Origin: Chitinophagaceae bacterium
GTDB lineage: Bacteria > Bacteroidota > Bacteroidia > Chitinophagales > Chitinophagaceae
Assembly: GCA_025455245.1 (NCBI GenBank)
Contig: JALOMX010000092.1
Span: 1-7,465, forward strand
Direction of reading: 5' to 3'
DNA length: 7,465 nt
Below are positions 1-6,266 of the stretch, piece by piece. The notes beneath the pieces are model-generated. The model worked only from the letters and a program-made list of their open reading frames with translations. It made no database searches and was not told the origin of the DNA. The position numbers were made by a program, and so were the translations under genes. Within the stretch, counting starts at the first letter, position 1; each line of letters opens with the position of its first letter.

Positions 1-1782
1 AAACAGGGTTTTAAAGGAAATGCCTTTATAGATTTTGTAACTTAGGTCAAGGTTGGCAATAAAGTTGGAAGTAAGGTTGGATGTCTGTGCTTCTTCTGTT
101 GCCATGGGATTGAGCAGCAGACTGTTTTGGGTGATATTGGTGGGCGGCCACCAGGGGCTACCATCCTCATTTTCCATAGGCATATTGGGTGGCATGGATG
201 CCAGTGTGCCGCCGGTGGAACCACCGCGTGATGGTTGAAGCTCTGTAGAGATAAAGCTTGTATTTAAATTAATCCGTAATCTGTCATTGGCCGAAGTGTG
301 GTTTATTCCGAGGTTGGCTGAAATTCTTTCCTGGAAAGGGCTGCCCCGGGTAATGTCATTCTGCTTTTGGTAAGCGCCGCTTGCATAGAAATTCAACCGG
401 CGGTCTCCACCCGAAAGGCTCAACTGCGCATTCAGTGAAGGGGTCCTGTTTCCATATTCAAAATCAGGCCAATAGGTGGTTGCCTTGGTGGTATCCCATA
501 CCAGCAGGTCGGGGGCATTGTTGGCATTGGGGGTAATAGGGTTAATGGCAGTTCCGGTTGTTGGGTTATGGTTACCCATGGCAAAGGCATCCCGGCGCAT
601 CTGAAGGTATTGAGGTAAACTCATGGCTTCCGGCATATAGGCGGGACTGTTTATCCAGGTACTGATATCGGCTGTTACACGGGTGGTACCCAGTTTGGCT
701 TTTTTGGTTGTAATCAGAATTACCCCGTTGGCGCCCCTTGAGCCATAAATGGCGGTGGCATCGGCATCCTTCAGTACATCAATGCTTTCAATATCGGCAG
801 GGTTAATGGTATTCATGGAAGTGCTGCCATAAGTCATGTAACCGCCAAGGGCTGTTCCCAACCCATTATGGGCTTCGGGCAAAATGGCCCCATCCACAAT
901 GATCAGCGGTTGGTTGCCGGATTGTATGGTGCCGACACCCCTCACCTGAATATCAACCCCACTGCCAATGGAACCCCCTGTTTGGGTAATGGCTACGCCC
1001 GCCATACGGCCCTGTAATGCCTGTATAGGATTGGCAACAGGCTGCTTTTCTATAGCCTCTGCCTTTATTGAACTGACCGAACTGGTAGAAAGGCGTTGGG
1101 TGGTTTTACCGTAACCAATTACCTGAACTTCATCTAATTGCGAGACTTTTGTTTTTACATAAACGGAAAGGGCTGCTCTTCCCCTGATGGCAACCTCCTG
1201 GGTTTCGATATTGACTCCTGTAAAAATCAGGATATCATTGTCATTCACGTCCGTCAGGTTAAAAAGACCACCTGCCCTGGTTACCGTACCCCTTTGTGTA
1301 CCTTTTATCATTACCGATATTCCTTCAAGAGGCTCACTTTTTTCATTCAGCACAATGCCTCTGACCTCCGCAGGAGGTGGCGCCGGTTCTTCTATCACTT
1401 CCGGGGTAACTACTACATTCTGGCTATTCTGTTGAGCGTTTACAATAATGGTTTTGTTTACCACCTGAAAAGTCAGCGGGAGTCCGTTGAAACACTTTTT
1501 CAGGGCTTCCTGCAATTCAACATTTCTTACCGAAATGTCTACTTTGCCATACTTGTCAAGCAGATCGTCCTGGTAAAAAAACTGGTAGCCTGTCTGTCGG
1601 TGAATTTGCCTGAAAATTTTCTGCAAACTGGCGCCCTTTTCTTCAAGGGTTACTTTTTGCGAAAAAATGTTGGCATTTACCTGAAAGGAAAAAACCAGCA
1701 TTAAAATGGCTGTAAGCTTCATGATAAGCATTGTTTTGGCAGGCCAACCTAACGGTGTACGCCTTTTTCTTCCTAATTGCAT
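1..1782 (-). CDS. SusC/RagA-family TonB-linked outer membrane transporter (3' end cut off by window)
   Basis: This is an outer-membrane TonB-dependent transporter of the SusC/RagA type, which imports oligosaccharides or other large nutrients with a SusD-like lipoprotein. The open frame gives 594 residues with no stop before base 1, so most of the beta-barrel lies outside the window. Visible order: a signal peptide around residues 21-41 (MKLTAILMLVFSFQ, then Ala-Asn-Ile-Phe-Ser-Gln), an STN (secretin/TonB N-terminal) domain about 45-115, a Pro-rich linker at 131-138, a carboxypeptidase-regulatory-like beta-sandwich about 139-215, a TonB box-like DEVQVIGYG at 217-225, and the plug, with the SusC signature LKDADATAIYGSRGANG at 337-353. 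The ATG at 1782 adds a basic leader before the signal peptide, as I recall for Chitinophagaceae SusC proteins; an internal ATG at residue 21 is the alternative start. The STN domain marks it as a transducing receptor, fitting the sigma and FecR genes upstream. Substrate cannot be told from the sequence. Confidence 0.96.
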   Translation of the reverse strand, partial: MQLGRKRRTPLGWPAKTMLIMKLTAILMLVFSFQVNANIFSQKVTLEEKGASLQKIFRQIHRQTGYQFFYQDDLLDKYGKVDISVRNVELQEALKKCFNGLPLTFQVVNKTIIVNAQQNSQNVVVTPEVIEEPAPPPAEVRGIVLNEKSEPLEGISVMIKGTQRGTVTRAGGLFNLTDVNDNDILIFTGVNIETQEVAIRGRAALSVYVKTKVSQLDEVQVIGYGKTTQRLSTSSVSSIKAEAIEKQPVANPIQALQGRMAGVAITQTGGSIGSGVDIQVRGVGTIQSGNQPLIIVDGAILPEAHNGLGTALGGYMTYGSTSMNTINPADIESIDVLKDADATAIYGSRGANGVILITTKKAKLGTTRVTADISTWINSPAYMPEAMSLPQYLQMRRDAFAMGNHNPTTGTAINPITPNANNAPDLLVWDTTKATTYWPDFEYGNRTPSLNAQLSLSGGDRRLNFYASGAYQKQNDITRGSPFQERISANLGINHTSANDRLRINLNTSFISTELQPSRGGSTGGTLASMPPNMPMENEDGSPWWPPTNITQNSLLLNPMATEEAQTSNLTSNFIANLDLSYKIYKGISFKTLF

Positions 1783-1815
1783 AGATTTGCTCAGTTTTGG
1801 TTAAATAATTGGTTG

Positions 1816-1853
1816 TTTCTCCGGGGACCGACGCCAATCAACCCCCCGGAAAA
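1816..1853 (-). promoter_or_regulatory. GC-rich hairpin in the susC 5' leader
   Basis: Bases 1820-1826 (tccgggg) are exactly complementary to 1844-1850 (ccccgga), giving a 7-bp stem with a 17-nt loop. Beyond a one-base bulge at 1819, three further T-A pairs are possible (1816-1818 with 1851-1853). The hairpin would sit about 35-65 nt upstream of the susC ATG in the mRNA. The base pairing is seen directly; a role in mRNA stability or translation control is only inference. Confidence 0.4.
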
Positions 1854-1862
1854 TGCAGTTCT

Positions 1863-1916
1863 AAAAAAATTATTATAAACCGGAACATCACCGTCCCGAT
1901 GCTCACTCGGGGCGGT
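1863..1916 (-). terminator. Possible attenuator: two mutually exclusive hairpins between fecR and susC
   Basis: Reading the minus strand after the fecR stop, hairpin A pairs 1907-1916 with 1890-1899 (10 bp with one G-U, 7-nt loop tgctcac on the plus strand). Hairpin B pairs 1893-1899 with 1880-1886 (7 bp with two G-U pairs, 6-nt loop) and is followed by UUUAUAAUAA and then seven U residues (1869-1863). Both need bases 1893-1899, so only one can form. B has the shape of a weak intrinsic terminator; A, which is more GC-rich and is transcribed first, would act as an anti-terminator. Alternatively A is simply a structured 3' end for the fecR transcript. Function is inferred. Confidence 0.4.
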
Positions 1917-1929
1917 TTTGTCGGATTCT

Positions 1930-3096
1930 TTATTCCATTACCATTATTGTCTTTCCTTCAATTTTGAATTTCACCCCGGCCGTTTGCATGATTTTCAGCA
2001 CTTCTGAAATGTCATTATCACGACTTACAATACCTGAAAATGTCTTATTGCTTATTTTTCCCATGTATTGTACATCTACATCATACCAACGGCTTACCTG
2101 CCTCATAATTTGCTGAATACCGGCATGATCAAACTGGAACCAACCTGTTTTCCATGCAGTAATTTCCTCAATGTCAATATCATTTCGGATTTCTAATCTA
2201 TCGTTTGCGGCTGCCTGCTGACCGGGTTTCAGCAAAACATTATTTCCATCGGGCAAAGCAACACTTACACTCCCTTCAATCAGCGTCGTTCTGGACTTAT
2301 CTTCGTCTTCATAAGAATTGATGTTGAAACTTGTTCCCAGAACTTTAACCGTTTCCTTATTGGGCAGGGTAACCATAAATGGTTTTGCGGCATCATGGGA
2401 TACTTCAAAATAAGCTTCTCCGGTCAAAGTCACCTTTCTTTCATTTCCGGTAAAGGCTGCAGGAAAGTGTAATGAAGAAGCCGCATTCAGCCAAACCTTT
2501 GAACCATCTGCAAGGGTTAGCTGGTATTGTCCGCCACGGGGTGTAGAAACCGTGTTATAAACCATTTCTTCATTTGTATTACCGGAAAAATTATAGGCTA
2601 ATTTTCCGTTTTCCAGTTTCATAACCTGCACACCTGCCTGACTCGCAAGGGTTGAATTGGAAGCGCTGTCCAAAATGATGGTTGAACCATCACCAAGGGT
2701 AAGGATGGCTTTGTTGCCACCGGGAGAAATTGCTTGTGTTGATTGGGCAACTGTTGAATCAACGTCAGGTTCCTGTTTATTCATGAAAATAATACCGGCA
2801 ACTGCAACCATGAGTACGGCTGCCGATACCATCCTGAACCATGTTCTTTGAAAAATCGGGATAACTGCAGGCTGCCTTTTTGTTCCTATGATGTTTTCAA
2901 AAATTTTATCGGATTCTTCCGTGCTGAAAACCTGTTCATCCCATGACCTGTTGTCCCATGCTTCCCTTAAAATATTTTCTACATCAGTTCTGTTGTGTTC
3001 ATTACAGATCCTGATGAGTTCATCCTTTTCCGACTCACTCAGCGTTCCTTCCAAATACGCATTCAGAAGGCTTTTTAATCGGTTGTTTTTTTCCAT
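1930..3096 (-). CDS. FecR-family anti-sigma factor with C-terminal DUF4974
   Basis: This inner-membrane anti-sigma factor holds the cognate ECF sigma factor until the outer-membrane transporter signals across the periplasm. The 388 residues match the usual length in Bacteroidota. Order seen: a cytoplasmic sigma-binding region about 1-85, rich in charged residues, with YLEGTLSESEKDEL at 14-27; one membrane helix about 88-106 (VSAAVLMVAVAGIIFM); then a periplasmic part. The FecR domain lies about 180-285, with the hallmark TPRGGQYQLTLADGSKVWLN (185-204) and LTGEAYFEV (224-232). A DUF4974-like domain lies about 318-386 (FDHAGIQQIMRQVSRWYDV at 322-340) and resembles the STN fold; it is thought to contact the receptor's signalling domain. 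The ATG at 3096 starts 46 nt after the LytTR stop with no clear Shine-Dalgarno, common in this phylum. susC follows after 147 nt. It is intact. Confidence 0.95.
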   Translation of the reverse strand: MEKNNRLKSLLNAYLEGTLSESEKDELIRICNEHNRTDVENILREAWDNRSWDEQVFSTEESDKIFENIIGTKRQPAVIPIFQRTWFRMVSAAVLMVAVAGIIFMNKQEPDVDSTVAQSTQAISPGGNKAILTLGDGSTIILDSASNSTLASQAGVQVMKLENGKLAYNFSGNTNEEMVYNTVSTPRGGQYQLTLADGSKVWLNAASSLHFPAAFTGNERKVTLTGEAYFEVSHDAAKPFMVTLPNKETVKVLGTSFNINSYEDEDKSRTTLIEGSVSVALPDGNNVLLKPGQQAAANDRLEIRNDIDIEEITAWKTGWFQFDHAGIQQIMRQVSRWYDVDVQYMGKISNKTFSGIVSRDNDISEVLKIMQTAGVKFKIEGKTIMVME

Positions 3097-3142
3097 ATGC
3101 GGAAATTCATTTTATTTTATGCTAGTCGGGAAAATAAAAATA

Positions 3143-3547
3143 TCAGGAAGCATAATGTCCATTTAATTGGATTGAATTACTGATTCCAACAGGCAAAACC
3201 GGTTCTTCCCCAAATTCTTCATTCCCTTCCGATTGCAAAATCTGTAACTTGTCTACCAATGATTTACTATAAAATTCCCCGATGGGAAGTGTAACCTGAT
3301 CGAGCCAAACTTTCTCGTGATTGAATTCACTCAGGTAATTTAATGAAATAATATATGATTTATGAATCCGGTGAAAAGCAGATTCGGGCAACAGGCCATA
3401 CATCTTCTTCAGGCTCATCAGTACTAAAAAACTTTTTCCCTTGCAGTTAATTTTTATATAGTTCCTCAGGCCTTCAACATAAACAATGTCATTTAAATTG
3501 ATCCTCGTATAACGACCATTATTCCTTATAAAAATAGCCTTTTGCAT
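3143..3547 (-). CDS. Stand-alone LytTR DNA-binding domain protein
   Basis: This small protein of 134 residues consists almost entirely of a LytTR DNA-binding domain (about residues 4-102). The domain normally forms the output half of AgrA/LytR-type response regulators and binds DNA through beta-strand loops. Recognisable segments are IVYVEGLRNYIKI (21-33), the FHRIHKSYIISLNYL block (58-72) and the VTLPIGEFYSKSL block (85-97). There is no receiver domain in front, so it is not a phosphorylated response regulator by itself; the acidic 30-residue tail (106-134) is not recognised. It starts at an ATG 79 nt after the sigma factor stop and ends 46 nt before the fecR ATG. Its position inside a sigma/anti-sigma/SusC unit suggests it co-regulates the same genes or autoregulates the cluster, but that is inference. 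The upstream gap has no obvious promoter or ribosome binding site, so cotranscription with sigma is plausible. Confidence 0.92.
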   Translation of the reverse strand: MQKAIFIRNNGRYTRINLNDIVYVEGLRNYIKINCKGKSFLVLMSLKKMYGLLPESAFHRIHKSYIISLNYLSEFNHEKVWLDQVTLPIGEFYSKSLVDKLQILQSEGNEEFGEEPVLPVGISNSIQLNGHYAS

Positions 3548-3626
3548 AATTGAGCAGTTTCCCGTTTTGTTTTTTGAATGAAATCTTTAAATAAGACAAC
3601 AAGATCAAAAAAATGGGGGAACAGAA

Positions 3627-4211
3627 TCAAAAATTTTCTGAGATATGATTCAGAATGGCCAATAATACCAGGTTCCTGTTCTTAATTATTTCAGTAATGG
3701 AGGCAATTGCATGTTTCATGTGTGTTTTTACAGACTCTTTTCCTATGCCAAGCCTGTCGGCAATTTCCTGGTAAGTCAGTTTTTCATAGCGGCTTAAGAG
3801 ATAAACCTGCTTTTGCCGGTCGGATAATGACTGAATGGCCCTGTCAATAAATGAAAATTTATCATCGATGGATTCGTGAAAAAAACCATCTTCGGTCAGG
3901 TTTAACTGAAGTTCAATTTTTTGGAGCTTCTGCAATTCAAGCAGGTTCTTTTTTACTGCATTTAATGCATGGTTTTTGCAGGCTGTAAACAGGTAGGCTT
4001 TGAAGTTATCGATATTTTCCAGGTTTTCCCTTGTCATCCAGATTTTGAGGAACACGTCCTGTACAATTTCCTCGGTTAGTTCCCTGGATTTTGAAATTTT
4101 GAAAATAAATGATGACAAACGGGGCTGCCATTCATTAAACAGCTTTTTAAAGGCAATCTCATTACCTTCCGAAATTTCCTTTAATATAACCTGTTCCTCG
4201 TAAGTCAGCAC
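3627..4211 (-). CDS. ECF RNA polymerase sigma-70 factor (Bacteroidetes FecI-like)
   Basis: This extracytoplasmic-function sigma factor is expected to direct RNA polymerase to the susC promoter when released by the neighbouring FecR protein. The 194 residues carry sigma region 2 about 18-85 (EEIVQDVFLKIW at 47-58, FKAYLFTACKNHALN at 70-84) and region 4 about 122-172, with the helix-turn-helix LTYQEIADRLGIGKESVKTH at 145-164. The DRQKQVYLLSRYE stretch (131-143) is typical of the Bacteroidetes family. The only standard start in frame is GTG at 4211, because a TGA lies three codons upstream; the first conserved segment (EISEGNEIAFKKLF) begins about 12 residues in, so little or nothing is missing. 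The sequence AAGGAAA directly abuts this GTG, too close to act as its ribosome binding site. A different-frame ATG lies at 4221. A LytTR gene and fecR follow on the same strand. Confidence 0.95.
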   Translation of the reverse strand: MLTYEEQVILKEISEGNEIAFKKLFNEWQPRLSSFIFKISKSRELTEEIVQDVFLKIWMTRENLENIDNFKAYLFTACKNHALNAVKKNLLELQKLQKIELQLNLTEDGFFHESIDDKFSFIDRAIQSLSDRQKQVYLLSRYEKLTYQEIADRLGIGKESVKTHMKHAIASITEIIKNRNLVLLAILNHISENF

Positions 4212-4241
4212 TTTCCTTCATTTTTAGCTTGCCATACAGCG

Positions 4242-4249
4242 TAAAAATA
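4242..4249 (-). promoter_or_regulatory. Weak candidate -7 promoter element for the sigma factor gene
   Basis: The minus strand reads TATTTTTA here, one base off the Bacteroidetes -7 consensus TAnnTTTG, with T-rich sequence about 19 bp upstream. It would give a leader of roughly 20-25 nt before the GTG at 4211. The gap is A+T rich, so a chance match is quite possible. Confidence 0.2.
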
Positions 4250-4301
4250 AAGGTTTAACTAAAAAAATGTGTGTCACTTTTTTGAAACGAAAGGTTTACT
4301 T

Positions 4302-4321
4302 ACAAAAACTAAGCGACTTAG
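4302..4321 (-). terminator. Weak candidate terminator after the DUF4377-META gene
   Basis: On the minus strand CTAAG-TCG-CTTAG forms a 5-bp stem with a 3-nt loop, followed directly by TTTTTGT, starting 43 nt after the META gene stop. The shape and position fit an intrinsic terminator, but the stem is short and not very GC-rich. Confidence 0.3.
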
Positions 4322-4347
4322 GATAAATTAATACTTCTGCCTGATGC

Positions 4348-4364
4348 AATTGGTTTAACCAATT
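4348..4364. repeat. 17-bp palindrome overlapping the META gene stop codon
   Basis: AATTGGTT-T-AACCAATT is a perfect inverted repeat with 8-bp arms around a single central base. As RNA it could fold only as a 6-bp stem with a 5-nt loop. It has no adjoining T run and overlaps the first base of the stop codon, so it may contribute to the transcript 3' end, or it may be chance in A+T-rich DNA. Confidence 0.35.
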
Positions 4365-5023
4365 CAAACAGGTTCCGAAAGTATCATTAATACCATTTCG
4401 CCTTTTTTCAGGATCATTTTATTTTTTTCGAAAGCCACCGTATCAACTTCATTAAGCGCTTGATTGAATGCGGATTCAAATGGCATATCCGGACATGTCA
4501 TACGGGTACTTGTCATTCCGCTGAATTTTATGGAGCCGTTGCTGTAGGTGTAATTTCCGTTTATCCGGTTGCATATTTTAGCGGCAACCTTTCCATCGGT
4601 CATCAATTCAACCTGAAAAGCCTTTCCGGAAACATTTTCCAATTGATCGTTTTTCATTAAAGAAGTAAGGATCCACTTTCCGGCAGGCTTTCTTTCATCG
4701 TTTGCCATCATATTGGGGTCTTTTGATCTGGAGATAACCTTAATCAGTTTATACTGTACACTACTGCCATCTGCAGGGGGATTTGCAATGGTTGTTTGTT
4801 TAATTTTAAGTTTATACAGGTAGCCGGGTTCGAAATCAAAGCCTTCAATTGGCTGATAAAGCAGTTTCCAGCCGTCTTCCTCCTTTTCCCTGTATTGAAG
4901 GCATTTCATGGGACCCACGCCTGTGCAATCCACTTGCTTACTGTTGATGAAAAACTTTTTGGTTTGGGCAAACATGGATGCAGATAAAAACATCAGGAAA
5001 AATAAAACTACCGGTTTATTCAT
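4364..5023 (-). CDS. Secreted DUF4377 + META domain protein
   Basis: The product of 219 residues starts with a signal peptide (about 1-19, ending SMFA before Gln20) and should be periplasmic or surface-exposed; there is no lipobox Cys. Residues about 22-98 match DUF4377: C33 and C41 flank GVGPMK, then IEGFDFEPGYLYKLKIK (59-75) and NPPADGSSVQYKLIKV (81-96). Residues about 112-216 form a META/HslJ-like domain: GKWILTSL (115-122), CNRINGNYTY (151-160), then TRMTCPDMPFESAFNQAL (173-190). C151 and C177 are a plausible disulphide pair. META proteins such as E. coli HslJ are linked to stress and novobiocin resistance, but no biochemical activity is established, and I assign none. The gene is transcribed away from paaA across a 203-bp gap and lies 152 bp upstream of the sigma gene on the same strand. 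Domain identity is firm; function is unknown. Confidence 0.9.
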   Translation of the reverse strand: MNKPVVLFFLMFLSASMFAQTKKFFINSKQVDCTGVGPMKCLQYREKEEDGWKLLYQPIEGFDFEPGYLYKLKIKQTTIANPPADGSSVQYKLIKVISRSKDPNMMANDERKPAGKWILTSLMKNDQLENVSGKAFQVELMTDGKVAAKICNRINGNYTYSNGSIKFSGMTSTRMTCPDMPFESAFNQALNEVDTVAFEKNKMILKKGEMVLMILSEPV

Positions 5024-5108
5024 TTCTTAATATTTATAAAAATGATCGCCTACCTTTCTTCAAATGACAATTCAGGTTAAAAAAAGGGTGAAAGCTTTAT
5101 GAATTTAA

Positions 5109-5156
5109 TAAGAATCATTGATGGGCCTGTTAAATCTAAGGGTATCCTGATTCTTA
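5109..5156. repeat. 9-bp inverted repeat in the META-paaA divergent gap
   Basis: TAAGAATCA at 5109-5117 is exactly complementary to TGATTCTTA at 5148-5156 with a 30-bp spacer. It lies just left of the 20-bp operator-like palindrome. It could be a second regulator site or part of the promoter region of the minus-strand gene; nothing else in the sequence decides this. Confidence 0.35.
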
Positions 5157-5159
5157 AAA

Positions 5160-5179
5160 AAACTAACGACCGTTAGTTT
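5160..5179. promoter_or_regulatory. TetR-type operator, probably PaaR-like, in front of paaA
   Basis: AAACTAACG-AC-CGTTAGTTT is a perfect inverted repeat with 9-bp arms and a 2-bp centre, the usual geometry of TetR-family operators. Its core CTAACGACCGTTAG fits the CNAACGNNCGTTNG pattern that I recall for PaaR, the phenylacetyl-CoA-responsive TetR repressor of Thermus thermophilus. Its right arm overlaps the expected -33 region of the paaA promoter, so bound repressor would block RNA polymerase. The palindrome is seen; regulator identity is inferred, and no TetR gene is in the window. Confidence 0.75.
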
Positions 5180-5203
5180 CAATTCACTAAATGACTATTT
5201 TTG
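5173..5203 (+). promoter_or_regulatory. Bacteroidetes-type promoter of paaA
   Basis: TATTTTTG at 5196-5203 is an exact match to the -7 consensus TAnnTTTG. A weak -33 element (TTAG, 5173-5176) lies 19 bp upstream inside the operator's right arm. Transcription would begin near 5210, giving a leader of under 20 nt that just includes the ribosome binding site. Confidence 0.6.
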
Positions 5204-5213
5204 GAGTTCCAAA

Positions 5214-5220
5214 AAGGTGA
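5214..5220 (+). promoter_or_regulatory. Ribosome binding site of paaA
   Basis: AAGGTGA lies six bases upstream of the ATG at 5227. It is a better Shine-Dalgarno than any other gene start here shows, and it confirms the start of paaA. Confidence 0.6.
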
Positions 5221-5226
5221 ACGATT

Positions 5227-6168
5227 ATGGCCGTAGTGAATCTTGAAGAGCGATTTCAGGAAAAAATCGATGCTGAAGTAAAAATTGAACCGAAAGACTG
5301 GATGCCCGATGCCTACCGGAAAACGTTGATCCGGCAGATCAGCCAGCATGCACACAGCGAAATAGTGGGTATGCTTCCGGAAGGAAACTGGATCACCCGT
5401 GCACCTTCATTGAAGCGTAAGGCCATATTGATGGCCAAAGTGCAGGATGAAGCAGGGCACGGTTTATACCTGTACAGCGCCGCTGAAACACTGGGTATCA
5501 GTCGCGATGAGATGTACGACCAACTGCATACCGGCAAAGCAAAATATTCGAGCATATTTAATTATCCCACGCTTACCTGGGCCGATATGGGCGCCATTGG
5601 CTGGCTGGTGGATGGTGCTGCCATTATGAATCAGGTGCCGCTTTGCCGCACGAGCTACGGACCTTATGCGCGTGCCATGGTGCGTATTTGTAAGGAAGAA
5701 AGTTTCCATCAAAGGCAAGGATTTGAAACATTGCTGGTGCTGAGCCGGGGAAGCGCCGAACAGAAAGCCATGTGTCAGGACGCCATCAACCGCTGGTGGT
5801 GGCCAAGCCTGATGATGTTTGGTCCCCCTGATGCGGAAAGTCCAAACACCATTCAGAGCATGAAATGGAAAATTAAACGCCTCAGCAATGATGAATTGCG
5901 CCAGAAATTTATTGATATGTGTGCGGAACAGGTAAAAGTGCTTGGGATGACATTGCCTGACCCTGATTTGAAATGGAACGAAGAGCGTCAGCATTATGAT
6001 TTTGGTCCCATAAACTGGAATGAGTTTTACGAAGTGCTTAAGGGAAATGGTCCCTGCAATAAACAGCGACTGGATGCAAGGCGTAAAGCATGGGATGAGG
6101 GTAAATGGGTACGGGATGCAGCGGAAGCGTTTGCGCAAAAGAGGGAAGCGGTTAGGAAAGTTGCTTAG
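5227..6168 (+). CDS. paaA: 1,2-phenylacetyl-CoA epoxidase, catalytic diiron subunit A
   Basis: PaaA is the oxygen-activating subunit of the PaaABCE monooxygenase, which converts phenylacetyl-CoA to the ring-1,2-epoxide in aerobic phenylacetate catabolism in the cytoplasm. The 313 residues compare with about 309 in E. coli. Bacterial multicomponent monooxygenase-type iron ligands are visible: a first-helix Glu in HSEIVG (E45), DEAGHG (E75, H78) and EESFHQRQG (E158, H161), with D129 in GWLVDGAA another likely ligand. Other family landmarks are [15 protein letters not shown] (188-202) and the C-terminal [16 protein letters not shown] (249-264). The ATG at 5227 has a good ribosome binding site and follows a TetR-type operator and promoter, so this is probably the first gene of the paa operon. 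PaaB is encoded downstream, but a 531-bp repeat-bounded insert separates the two; the stop codon at 6166-6168 is immediately before it. The gene itself is intact. Confidence 0.97.
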   Translation: MAVVNLEERFQEKIDAEVKIEPKDWMPDAYRKTLIRQISQHAHSEIVGMLPEGNWITRAPSLKRKAILMAKVQDEAGHGLYLYSAAETLGISRDEMYDQLHTGKAKYSSIFNYPTLTWADMGAIGWLVDGAAIMNQVPLCRTSYGPYARAMVRICKEESFHQRQGFETLLVLSRGSAEQKAMCQDAINRWWWPSLMMFGPPDAESPNTIQSMKWKIKRLSNDELRQKFIDMCAEQVKVLGMTLPDPDLKWNEERQHYDFGPINWNEFYEVLKGNGPCNKQRLDARRKAWDEGKWVRDAAEAFAQKREAVRKVA

Positions 6169-6229
6169 GATTTGGGATTGATGATTTAGGATTGATGATT
6201 TAGGATTGATGATTTTGGATCCAGGATTT
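6169..6229 (+). repeat. 14-bp tandem repeat array, left boundary of the four-helix-bundle unit
   Basis: Starting one base after the paaA stop codon, four 14-bp units run head to tail: GATTTGGGATTGAT (6169), GATTTAGGATTGAT (6183), GATTTAGGATTGAT (6197) and a degenerate GATTTTGGATCCAG (6211), then a partial GATTT. Units 2 and 3 are identical; unit 1 differs by one base. The core GATTGATGATT occurs at 6176, 6190 and 6204, and its reverse complement occurs on the far side of the next gene. Confidence 0.9.
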
Positions 6230-6266
6230 CTCATTATTGTCGAATAAAAATTATAAAGAAATTGCT

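Noticed and set aside
1..240. Small open frames on both strands at the left edge
   Set aside because: The real reading is the susC frame, which stays open to base 1 and translates to a typical barrel sequence; the others are shadows.
1138..1704. 188-codon plus-strand open frame
   Set aside because: It lies wholly antisense to the STN and carboxypeptidase-like domains of the susC gene, whose translation matches its family throughout. The antisense product resembles nothing.
1643..1837. 64-codon minus-strand frame overlapping the susC start
   Set aside because: It is in a different frame from susC and runs through its signal peptide region; no family resemblance.
6169..6229. CRISPR array
   Set aside because: The units are 14 bp and directly contiguous, with no unique spacers between them.
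5464..6234. 256-codon minus-strand open frame across paaA and the left repeat array
   Set aside because: It is antisense to paaA, which has clear diiron motifs. Its first residues are merely the translated 14-bp repeat.
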